Of a stretch of 55,910 nt of DNA, positions 39,801 through 47,445 are shown piece after piece (the first letter of the stretch is position 1; each line of letters starts with the position of its first letter). The position numbers were made by a program, and so were the translations under genes. The notes beneath the pieces were generated by a model, which was not told where the DNA came from, did no database searches, and worked only from the letters and a program-made list of their open reading frames with translations. Source of the DNA: a virus; IMG/VR virus record IMGVR_UViG_3300049789_000029, positions 1-55,910 of that record. One strand, given 5' to 3'.

Positions 39801-42800
39801 GTCCGGTGATTCGATCTTCGAGACTTCATCGTAAAGGTTATCGAGGAATGATTGCGCTTCAGCATCGGTCAACTTGCCTCCAGTTTCAAGTACGCTGGGC
39901 ACAGAAGTTTCAACGTTCCCTTCCAACTTCCCAGCGTCTTCTGATAGAGAAGCCTCAGCCGTCGCGTTCTCCGCTTGCCGGTTACGAGCTTCTGTCAGGA
40001 ACTCCTGTCCGAATTCCTCGCGGTTTTTGTATGACTTGCGAAAGTTCTGTACCGGCTCATCGAGGAGAAAGGAATAGATCGGCTTGTAACGCCTGAGCAT
40101 GGACGGCAACGGGCTGTGCGTCTGTCCCGGCGATGCCGGGTCAAGAAGCACGGCTCCCCGTCGTGGATCACGGAACGTAGAGACGAGTTCGATCTTGCCA
40201 GTCTTCGGGTCAAGAAGTGCAGTCAGCCGTTTCGTGACGGAAACTGGAGGAGCCTTCTGTTGATAGGTCCGTCCGCCACGGGTGATCTTCGTGCTGGCTT
40301 CGGAGCGTGCATCAGATGTCAGCTTTCTGCCAAGGACTTGAACGTTGCTCAATTCATCCGGAGCAATGGCGGACATGGCTGGCTCTTCGCTCTGTCTCCA
40401 AAAACCGATTTCATCCGCGCCAACATCCTTACGGTTCCAAGCTTTCTTACCCTCTTCGGCTGAACGGATCAGCTTCTCACCCAGAAGTGAGATGACGGCA
40501 TTGCGGTACTTCTGTGCCGGAGTCTTGGCCTGAGCTTCGATGGCACGAACACCTTTTGGTCTTCGGCCCAAAGGTTCGAACGACAGACGTGGCTTAACTG
40601 CTGGCAGTTCGGGAAGTGGATCAGCGATGGCCTGTGTGTGACCGACTTCTTTTCCAATTCCGAACGCGGAGCGGAGCCGTGATAATTCTGTGCCCGGAGC
40701 CTTCATCAGGTAATCCCACACGCCAGAGACCCAAGCGTCACGCAACTGTCCGGGCTGCACGTCACCGTATTTGGCCTTGACCTGATTGGAGAAGCTTTCG
40801 AAGTCCGGGCGCTGCACGCTGGCAACAAAGTTCTTTGCCTCCTGTGTGGCTGAACCTCCTTTGAACGTCATCGGATGAAGACTCCCGCCGCCAAGCTCTG
40901 CTTGGATTTCTCCAGTCACAGCTTTCGGTGTGATCGGCGCGTGAGTCTCGCGGGACTCGCCTGCACCCATCGGCGGCAGGAAAAATTCAGGATGTTCCTT
41001 CGGAGCCTTCCCCTTGCGCATGGCTGCTGGCTCAGTCTGTAGTCGCTCCACTTCAGCCAGAGGTGTTCCGCTCTGGTAATCCAATGGCGTGACGCCTTCA
41101 ACTTCCGGTTCCGCCTTGGCTCTGTCACGCTCGACAGCATCCATCAATCCCTTCCCTTCTTCCCGCGCTCCAACTCCATGCTTAATGGCAATCTCTCCGA
41201 ACTCCTTCAGTGTCTTCGCTCCCGTTTCCTTGGCTTCGTCAATCGCTCTCCGCCATTTGATAGCTTCGCGAGCAAACTGGTTCTTCATCCCGGCCTTCAT
41301 GCCGTTCTGCATCACCTCTGTTGCAGCGCGATTGTACTCTTCAGGATCATCGATCTGCCGCCTCAAGTCTTCCAACTTGCCGTGGATGTTCTTCTGTTCG
41401 GCCATGGCGTCCTTGCCAGCCTGTTCCAAGGTCGGGATGTCTTCAGCCGTGATTCGCTCGCCAATCAGGTAAGCGTCTTCAGTGCTCTTGGCCTGATCGA
41501 TTTCATTTCGTGCCTGATCCTTGCGCAGTGCTGCCGGAGTTGATCCACCAGCAATAGCCTTGGCCACATCCAGATTGCTCTGCATTCGGTCAATGATAGC
41601 TTTGCCCGTACCAGCGGCCTTGGTGCCGAAAGCTTCACGGGTTCCACGGATGGCCGACTCCACGGCGGTCAATCCTTTGAGCGTCCACTTCTCGCGGAAC
41701 GCCGCTTCAGCAATCTCTCGTGGTTCCATGCGGGCAAGCTGTTGCATCCGGAACCGAATCGCTTCATGTCCAAGATCAGTGGCGGACAGTGCGCTTGGCT
41801 CACTCGGAACTCCCCAGCGTCCGCTGTACCGACGCATGACGATGGCCTTTTCCGGGCCAGTGAGTGTCCCCCAATAGGACTTGGCTGAAGTGTCGTCAAC
41901 AGACAGATGGATGCGCTCTTCCCAGAGCAACGAACGAACAGCTTTACTTCGTGCTCGCTCCGGGACGCTCTTGAGCCAGGCGGAGAACTCCGCTGAGTTG
42001 ATGACAATGGAACCATTCTTTCGGTTGATCGTGGCAATCTCTCCAGCGAACGGTTGACCCGGTTCTGTGGCCGACACGAATTCAATCGGAGAATCAATCC
42101 CTTGACGTTCAGCCTCAAGATACTTGGCGTCCTCTTCGTTCAGTGGAACTTGTGTTTCTTTGGCCACTCCTTTTTTACTCCCTCGTGTGCCAGCTTTTTT
42201 GCCACTTGGCGTGACGGGCACTTGCCCCGGGCTTTCTCCGGGTTGTGTTGGCACATTCGGAAGAATCGGTTCTGCTTCGGGGTGTAAGGCATAGGTTACG
42301 TCCTCAAGTTGCTGCCGGAGTGAACGCGGCATTTGTGGATTGTTGACTGACTCCCACAGGTTGCGGTAAGCGATTCTCTGGACATCTCCCTGTGTTAGAG
42401 GCACTCGTTCTCCAACGGTGCGTCCAAGGTTCTTGGCTTCGGGAAGTCCAACCAGTCCACCCATTCCCACCTCTCCGGTTCCCTCAATGTATTTCTGAAC
42501 GTCTCCTTCAGCGTATGCCTCTCCAAGTTTTTCGGCTCCGCTCTTGACCATGCCGGGAGCGAACGCCAGTCCAAGCAGTCGTTGAATGAACGGGCCAGCG
42601 CCAGCGGTGTAGAGACCCAGAGGCGAGTTGAGAAATCGTCCCGGGCTTGTCAGCAGGTTGAACGTGCCAGCGGCCACTCGTGCTCCGGTCTTGTTGGGAA
42701 TGATGCCCTGCCACTCTTCAGCAGACAAAGGTTCAGGCATCGGAATCAGCGGCTCCTGAGCGGCCTCCATCAATTCGTGTCCGGCAGAACCACTTGGAGC

Positions 42801-43016
42801 AAGCGGCATCCCATACTCCTTAGCCATGTACAATCCAAGATCGGCACCAGCTTCCGGCATCATTGGAGGGACGACGGCTGGCTGGAGCATCCGCTCCATC
42901 ACCTGCTTGTCTTGTTCCGTGGGTTTGGACTGTGGGGCGAAATCCTCTTCGCTGAACGTTAAGCTCTTTGAAGAAGGTTCGGTTCCGAAATCATTCTCTG
43001 TGAAAGAGAGCGGCAT
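36783..43016 (-). CDS. Very large internal virion / ejection protein (polyvalent-protein type)
   Basis: The 2077-residue protein has a repeated short motif at its N-terminus (LSFTENDFG and LTFSEEDFA), disordered Pro/Lys/Glu linkers, long helical stretches and a C-terminal region (~1600-2077) with hydrophobic helices that resembles the large-polyvalent-protein-associated domains of phage megaproteins. Such proteins are carried in the virion and ejected into the host, like the internal proteins of N4- or P22-like phages. A structural role is supported by its position before the two Ala/Gln-rich genes and the tail genes. I see no transglycosylase or protease motif by eye. Confidence 0.65.
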   Translation of the reverse strand: MPLSFTENDFGTEPSSKSLTFSEEDFAPQSKPTEQDKQVMERMLQPAVVPPMMPEAGADLGLYMAKEYGMPLAPSGSAGHELMEAAQEPLIPMPEPLSAEEWQGIIPNKTGARVAAGTFNLLTSPGRFLNSPLGLYTAGAGPFIQRLLGLAFAPGMVKSGAEKLGEAYAEGDVQKYIEGTGEVGMGGLVGLPEAKNLGRTVGERVPLTQGDVQRIAYRNLWESVNNPQMPRSLRQQLEDVTYALHPEAEPILPNVPTQPGESPGQVPVTPSGKKAGTRGSKKGVAKETQVPLNEEDAKYLEAERQGIDSPIEFVSATEPGQPFAGEIATINRKNGSIVINSAEFSAWLKSVPERARSKAVRSLLWEERIHLSVDDTSAKSYWGTLTGPEKAIVMRRYSGRWGVPSEPSALSATDLGHEAIRFRMQQLARMEPREIAEAAFREKWTLKGLTAVESAIRGTREAFGTKAAGTGKAIIDRMQSNLDVAKAIAGGSTPAALRKDQARNEIDQAKSTEDAYLIGERITAEDIPTLEQAGKDAMAEQKNIHGKLEDLRRQIDDPEEYNRAATEVMQNGMKAGMKNQFAREAIKWRRAIDEAKETGAKTLKEFGEIAIKHGVGAREEGKGLMDAVERDRAKAEPEVEGVTPLDYQSGTPLAEVERLQTEPAAMRKGKAPKEHPEFFLPPMGAGESRETHAPITPKAVTGEIQAELGGGSLHPMTFKGGSATQEAKNFVASVQRPDFESFSNQVKAKYGDVQPGQLRDAWVSGVWDYLMKAPGTELSRLRSAFGIGKEVGHTQAIADPLPELPAVKPRLSFEPLGRRPKGVRAIEAQAKTPAQKYRNAVISLLGEKLIRSAEEGKKAWNRKDVGADEIGFWRQSEEPAMSAIAPDELSNVQVLGRKLTSDARSEASTKITRGGRTYQQKAPPVSVTKRLTALLDPKTGKIELVSTFRDPRRGAVLLDPASPGQTHSPLPSMLRRYKPIYSFLLDEPVQNFRKSYKNREEFGQEFLTEARNRQAENATAEASLSEDAGKLEGNVETSVPSVLETGGKLTDAEAQSFLDNLYDEVSKIESPDDVRLLVDALHAKFESGTLTGRDWQTITTLQKVTDALQERWNLPPDQAKDQAFDELYDLAKKSESSGDFVAQAIQRYAPETGRTFPSESQAGAATQTGRELTMRERIPPTVDPNLTLPKGTGPEPTLPPPTPPEMLTKRQRNFVNKMAHAPKVETPEENWPYPREESAPKALRKSKQYAEDEFLKIVGGLYAWNKRRQTTADIVRWRDGAETLANNDARQVGNAVRVQSKDPMVRAAAKAMLSAGGDRARLDTFLASIARGRAKAELLLNRGRMIAGVAPEDAIIAKRWIEAADKLKAEVEYAKAHWNDTDLREVARVAREELDSQMNFELLNGVKIEPVRDYVPGRYDAEFFNDKNVMFGEQVLGRNFRKPRLFDNYYSAIQAGPYIPKDYDISNLVEHRVRAGRQFVNRDLWMKSLYGVTDPVSGEAVIAQPVKKNGKPQPPNNNYELYALAHGQEPFAVRKGYTDVLDAMTQPGKISKSAGGRVALAFSGLLKHGVILILDTFHPGRLGQYALSMMGPKEAGFRGGWSALEYRAADLPNAIRQGYVTPKQAAWADAPVNVNIAGRTLRYTRREILNAMQKQGLNVGRIQDAIYSDLVRSWPIIGTLNKFTFDKLTRGLMAESAVRSFEKLNKKYPNMDAGKLMRDVVKDVNIYYGSLGRQGWIRNPTLRELSQIVFLAPQWVEGLVQKELRTYGRIAKAPYSIYKGQPVMGALGSGMAKGFVSYLVLTQLLNLMTRRKLTFQNEEEGHKLDAWIPTGEDSGFWVSPMSVFAEVTHDIQRLSSSKPTVVEGFRQVGANKLGPLGRLLWVLGTRENAQGQRLTSSWGFAKEMGSQLAPAPISLGTPARYIASKIAPSMVSPPPPGAIQQRLLGAGGLKVQPGESALVQAQHLAEEFVEKHGLKKDTGFMQVPTDEPSYAKLRSALRSGDIKAARANFEALKKGRNDAQILKAMRLWAKRPLTGSWKNEMQWLQDMDPKTFALYSKSVTQRQKLWNDFLSFYMTTE

Positions 43017-43019
43017 CTC

Positions 43020-43883
43020 TTACTGTTGGAACTCTTCATTAACTGCGTCAATGATTTCTTCTCGCGTCCAATCCGGGTTCTCATTGGCAAGTTCGTTGGC
43101 GCGTTGAGCTTTTTGAGCGGAGAGCGACGGACCGGCAGGAGCGGCTGCTGCTGTCGGAAGCGCGGATTCGGAACCCGCTTTACCTGCCTTGAGCTTGATC
43201 ATTTCCATCGCGGCTTCAGCATCACTCATCGTGGGGATGTTGTGGATGCGAGGGATACCGTTTGGTCCGGGAGTTCCAAACACACCACGGATAGGTTGTC
43301 CATCGGCACCCAAGATCGGAAGGCTCCGGATGGATGTTGGAACCTTTGCTTGCTTGGGCATGATACGGAATTGATTCGGACCCGTTTGAATCGCGTCAAG
43401 GTCCGTCCTACCCGGCACCGGCTGTGCTCCGGTGAAACGGAACGGTTGCTTGAGCACGTTGGCGAGACCGGCTCCCGTAAGACCCAGTTGCGGTCCAAGT
43501 TCTGACCACACTTTTGTGGGGTCTTCTCCGGCTGAAATTCTCCGTGCTGCTTGCTGTTGAGCGGCTGACTTCATCGCCGCCATGGATACTTCGTGTTCGA
43601 ACGCCTGTTGCTCCTGATCCAACGAGCGAGCACGCAAACCAATTTGAGCCTGTTCGTACTGGTGCGAGACTTCAGCCTCATGTTGCTTGCGAAGACTCTC
43701 CTCTTCCTGAGCTTTGGCTTCTTGAGCCATCTGTTGAGAGGTGAGCATGGCCCGCACTCTGGCCGCTCGTGATTCCTCTGCCAGTTGTGCTCTTCCAAGA
43801 TCGATGCGTGCTCCCGTTCCCGCTGCTTCACCAAACTGAGCGGGAGTCACACTGAGCCAAGGAGGAATCGGATACGCTGGCAT
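43020..43883 (-). CDS. Ala/Gln-rich helical virion protein, ejection-protein candidate
   Basis: The product from ATG 43883 is 287 residues (MPAYPIPPWLSVTPAQFGEAAG...). Its first half is a long Ala/Gln/Glu coiled coil (QLAEESRAARVRAMLTSQQ, AQEEESLRKQHEAEVSHQYE) and the rest is Pro/Gly-rich and soluble. The start overlaps the upstream stop by one base (TAATG). It resembles P22-type ejection proteins in size and composition. Confidence 0.5.
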   Translation of the reverse strand: MPAYPIPPWLSVTPAQFGEAAGTGARIDLGRAQLAEESRAARVRAMLTSQQMAQEAKAQEEESLRKQHEAEVSHQYEQAQIGLRARSLDQEQQAFEHEVSMAAMKSAAQQQAARRISAGEDPTKVWSELGPQLGLTGAGLANVLKQPFRFTGAQPVPGRTDLDAIQTGPNQFRIMPKQAKVPTSIRSLPILGADGQPIRGVFGTPGPNGIPRIHNIPTMSDAEAAMEMIKLKAGKAGSESALPTAAAAPAGPSLSAQKAQRANELANENPDWTREEIIDAVNEEFQQ

Positions 43884-44602
43884 TAGAACACTCCTCCTCC
43901 AACCGATGGCATCCACTGTCCCATCGGACTGTAGTGAGCACCGCCCGGACTCGACAGTGCAGCGCGTTCTCCAGCGCTCACGTACCACGGCAACTCTTCA
44001 GCGCCAGCGCCACCGCGAGCCAGCGCTTCCATGTGTTGTCCAGCAGCAGCCGGGTCGGGAGCGGAAGCATAAACGTTCGCCATAGTCTGTGCTTCCTGCA
44101 CCTGCTCCGGAGTGATGAACAAACTGGAGATGTCGAAAGGCTTGGCGATTGGACTGCGAGCGACGGCTCCGCTCAAGTTCTGTTCTCCAAGTCCAGTCAT
44201 GTTCAATGAGGTGAGACCTAGCGAGCGGAGCAATGCGGCTTCGGCATTTCCTGAACCGGAAGTCCCGGTGATGATCCCGCGCTCCGCCGCGTTCTGAGTG
44301 ATCTGGTTGATGACATCTTGCGGAAGTTCTCCACGAAGTTCGGAGCCGATGTTCTGGGAAGACTGTGCGGCCAAACCTGAGTAATCGGGAATCGCGACGT
44401 TGTAGTTATTGACCAGTTGGTCTTCCAGATAATTCGATACACCAGTGCCAAGGGTCTTGAGACCGGGGAGCGCGGCTGTGTCACCAGCTACGGCGCTCCC
44501 CATCGTAGCGACGGGAGACGGAACCTTGGGTTTCCCTCCGTAGGTAGGACTGTAATTGGTTCGTTGGCCCGGGAGAGTGGCCGGTCCGGACATTGTGATC
44601 AT
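43883..44602 (-). CDS. Gly/Ala-rich virion protein
   Basis: The 239-residue protein (MITMSGPATLPGQRTNYS...) is Gly/Ala/Ser-rich with helical middle (ELPQDVINQITQNAAERGI). The ATG overlaps the upstream stop as ATGA; a second start (MSGPATL, 44593) is possible. By position with its two neighbours it is probably an internal or ejected virion protein. Confidence 0.5.
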   Translation of the reverse strand: MITMSGPATLPGQRTNYSPTYGGKPKVPSPVATMGSAVAGDTAALPGLKTLGTGVSNYLEDQLVNNYNVAIPDYSGLAAQSSQNIGSELRGELPQDVINQITQNAAERGIITGTSGSGNAEAALLRSLGLTSLNMTGLGEQNLSGAVARSPIAKPFDISSLFITPEQVQEAQTMANVYASAPDPAAAGQHMEALARGGAGAEELPWYVSAGERAALSSPGGAHYSPMGQWMPSVGGGVF

Positions 44603-45642
44603 ATCAGTGTTCCGATGCTTTTCTTTTCCAGCCGCGCACTGCCAAAAGGAGCAACTGAAATCGCTGGCTTCGTGACGCCAACGTAGTGCTTGAGTTCACC
44701 GTTCAACATGGCGATAGCGGCTTTGTGCCGGTCCATGGCCATCTGTTTTGCAACAGCCTTATCCACCTCCGAAAGACGAAGTGATTGGCACTCTTCGATC
44801 AGTGCCTCAAGGTTTTGGATGAGACAGTAATCGGTGTCGAAAGCGACAGGGATGAATTCCAGCTTGGCAATCGCTGTGACCTGAACCGTTGTTCCGGAGC
44901 CGGTGCCTTGGCAGCAGTTTAGCGGAACTGGATTCAAAAAGTAGCGCCTATACCAGCCAGTGGTTTCTCCCGGTTCCATCGTGAGCAAGAGAATCTCTTC
45001 ACCTGTGTCCGGATGCACCTGAAAGAACTGAACGTTGCCGTAGGTTTGATCCTTCTGAATGCCAGTGATCGTGTTGAGCATAGTGGGACACGACACAAAC
45101 GGAGCATCCAGCGGGACGTAAACTCCAATCAGTTTGTTTGTTCCGTCCTGTGTGTAAATCGTGTTGCTGTTGGAATCGAAGCCTTGGATCAACACGCGCT
45201 TGCCGATGTCACGGGAGTCCGTGAGCACGAGCTTCAGGATTTGCGGAGGATTCGAAAGATCACGGAATGTGGCAGCGTTGTTCCGGGAGTAGAACTGAAT
45301 CAATCCCGGGCAGTTCGTGAATCTCTTGGGCATCCTTCCGTTACCGAACTCCAGATATTCGAAGAACTGGTTGTTGACGGCAACGGGATGGTTGCACACG
45401 TTCACCGCTTCCAGCCGTGCGATGTCTCGCGGCAACGTAATGACCGGCTGAGTCCTGTCCACATTGAAGGCAATCTCCGCCCAAGTTCCCCACCATCCCT
45501 CATCACCTGCTTCCTTGGCGTAAAGTAATCGGCGTTGGGCGGAGTTCACAGCGTTGGCCACTCCGTTAATGTCGGACTGGCAGAGCCTCATCACGGTTGG
45601 AAGGCGGCTCATCCGGCAATCGTAAAGTCGCAATCGCTGCAT
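44599..45642 (-). CDS. Head-tail connector or tail-tube type protein
   Basis: The 347-residue product from ATG 45642 (MQRLRLYDCRMSRLPTVMRL) has AGGA 8 bases upstream; a TTG at 45684 would add 14 residues. Helices at the start (MRLCQSDINGVANAVNSAQRRLL) precede a beta-rich body with ITLPRDIARLEAVNVC and a final helix (RLSEVDKAVAKQMAMDRHKAAI). The layout resembles podovirus tail-tube A (T7 gp11-like) or connector proteins that sit between portal and tail. No exact family recognised. Confidence 0.5.
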   Translation of the reverse strand: MQRLRLYDCRMSRLPTVMRLCQSDINGVANAVNSAQRRLLYAKEAGDEGWWGTWAEIAFNVDRTQPVITLPRDIARLEAVNVCNHPVAVNNQFFEYLEFGNGRMPKRFTNCPGLIQFYSRNNAATFRDLSNPPQILKLVLTDSRDIGKRVLIQGFDSNSNTIYTQDGTNKLIGVYVPLDAPFVSCPTMLNTITGIQKDQTYGNVQFFQVHPDTGEEILLLTMEPGETTGWYRRYFLNPVPLNCCQGTGSGTTVQVTAIAKLEFIPVAFDTDYCLIQNLEALIEECQSLRLSEVDKAVAKQMAMDRHKAAIAMLNGELKHYVGVTKPAISVAPFGSARLEKKSIGTLI

Positions 45643-45684
45643 ACTCGTTCCTGCTGCTTTACTCCTCCCGTTCTGTTTTGGCAA

Positions 45685-47445
45685 TCACAGACATGGAGTC
45701 GCGTTCTTGTAAGGATGGTTTGCTGGAAGGTTTGCCTGCAATCCCCACTTCAAGGCGAGGTATCCGAAATACTTGTCAATCTGGTCTTGGGTCAACAAGT
45801 TCGCATCAAGAATCAGTTCACCCCAGTCCCTTTGTTCACCAGCCGTGGATTGCGGAAGGCTCGTCTGTGAGTTCTGTGCAGAGGCTCCCGTCGTGCTACA
45901 TCCAGAACCGTTGTAATAGGTTGTTCCATCAACATCGATGCGGGCTGTTCCGGCAGCGAAGTTGATGTGCCACATGATCATGTTCCACTGTCCAACTGTG
46001 GTGATGAAGGTGGAGTCCATGTGAGCCTGAGCTTCTCCAGCCCGGGAGTAGATCATTCCCACCGATTGATTGACGTTGGAACTGCGCACGTAGAAAACAC
46101 CTCCACCTGCCCCAATGAAATTGGCTTCCAAAACACCGTGTTGAGCGCCTGCACTGGTGTTGGCCCCAGCCCAAAACACATACAGTTGGTTCAGTCCGTT
46201 CAACACAAAGTTGTAGTTTCCGATTCCGATGGCCTTTTGAATCTGGCCAGCGTTGGAGTTGTCCGCTGGGGCAGTCTGCCACCTGAGAATGTTCCGTCCG
46301 TTTCGTGCAGCCACTTTCAGAATCGGAGGCAGATGGATGCCGCCTTGGACAAGCCAATCGTTGTGGTTAGACGTGCTGTCCTTGAAGCTGCTCACCTGAT
46401 CACCGTCTGACCCCGCAAGCTGGCTTGCATCGTACCAATGGAAGGCCGTGCTCGGATAGAACGCGATGCACGGAACCACTGTCAGAACAAAGGAGCGGCG
46501 GCACTGCACAATGCCATCGGTGATCTGGAGAGTGAAGTTGAACGTCCCGCCTTCTGTTGGTGTTCCTGAAAGAGTTTGGTTTGCCGGGTTGAACGACAAT
46601 CCAGCCGGTAGCGAGCCTGACACCAGAGACCACACCATTGTTCCGAAGCTCAACGTGGACCCGACGAACGTAACAGAATAAGGAATGAGCGCCTGAGAGG
46701 ATGGAATGGAAGACGTGATGATTCCAGCCGTGATCATCTGAAACGCCTTCTGCATGTAATCCCCGTTTGCATCTGTCGCTCTCAGCGCGAACTGAAACTG
46801 TCCAACGGCTGTGGGAGTGCCGGAGATGAGTCCCGTGGTTGGGTTCAACTGGCTAATCCTCAATCCTGTTGGAAGAGCGCCAGAGAACACGGAGAAATTC
46901 GCGGGCTTGGTAGAGGTGATCGTCGTGGAGAACGGCTGATTGAGGCAGCACTCCGGAGGACTGATGGAACCTACGCACAACCTTGCGGCAACAACATTGG
47001 TGCACGCAAACGAATGAGCCATCTGATCGGCTTCGATCTGGCTGAATGCGGTGAACCGTCCAGCCGGAACGATGAACGTGAAAGGCAACCCGTCCGGGCA
47101 CAGAGCCGTGCACAACTGATCAGCGTTCTGGAACACATTCGGATCACGATTCTCCGGAGGAGTTCCGGGAGGGTCCGGGAGAATCTGTGTCGGAGGAGTC
47201 ACTCCATGAGAGGCGATGCAGTCCACCACGGATGACAGTGCATTTCCTTGCGCCTCTTCCAACGTCTCTCCCTGTTCAATCGCATAACAATTACTTGTCA
47301 CGAAGTTTGAACCAAGCGGTGGAGGCATGAAGTTCTGTGTCTGTGTGGCAAACACAATCTCTTTGTCCGGGGCTTCACTGCTGTAGTCTGTCAGCGGGTC
47401 CGAGTCCTCCGGGCAGTTACGCTTTGAATTGCACTCTCTGTTCAT
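45685..47445 (-). CDS. Tail adhesin with Ig-like and lectin-like domains
   Basis: The 586-residue protein has a Cys-rich N-terminus with GETLEEAQGNALSSVVDC (DUF5977-like), two putative Ig domains of the He_PIG type, seen as ISQLNPTTGLISGTP and FNPANQTLSGTPTEGGTFNF (about residues 165-330), and a concanavalin-like C-terminal domain (WYDASQLAGSDGD..., ending FGYLALKWG). This is a receptor-binding or adhesin architecture, and the two domain types are frequent in Verrucomicrobia and Planctomycetes surface proteins. Coupled to the upstream tail gene by ATGA. Confidence 0.7.
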   Translation of the reverse strand: MNRECNSKRNCPEDSDPLTDYSSEAPDKEIVFATQTQNFMPPPLGSNFVTSNCYAIEQGETLEEAQGNALSSVVDCIASHGVTPPTQILPDPPGTPPENRDPNVFQNADQLCTALCPDGLPFTFIVPAGRFTAFSQIEADQMAHSFACTNVVAARLCVGSISPPECCLNQPFSTTITSTKPANFSVFSGALPTGLRISQLNPTTGLISGTPTAVGQFQFALRATDANGDYMQKAFQMITAGIITSSIPSSQALIPYSVTFVGSTLSFGTMVWSLVSGSLPAGLSFNPANQTLSGTPTEGGTFNFTLQITDGIVQCRRSFVLTVVPCIAFYPSTAFHWYDASQLAGSDGDQVSSFKDSTSNHNDWLVQGGIHLPPILKVAARNGRNILRWQTAPADNSNAGQIQKAIGIGNYNFVLNGLNQLYVFWAGANTSAGAQHGVLEANFIGAGGGVFYVRSSNVNQSVGMIYSRAGEAQAHMDSTFITTVGQWNMIMWHINFAAGTARIDVDGTTYYNGSGCSTTGASAQNSQTSLPQSTAGEQRDWGELILDANLLTQDQIDKYFGYLALKWGLQANLPANHPYKNATPCL

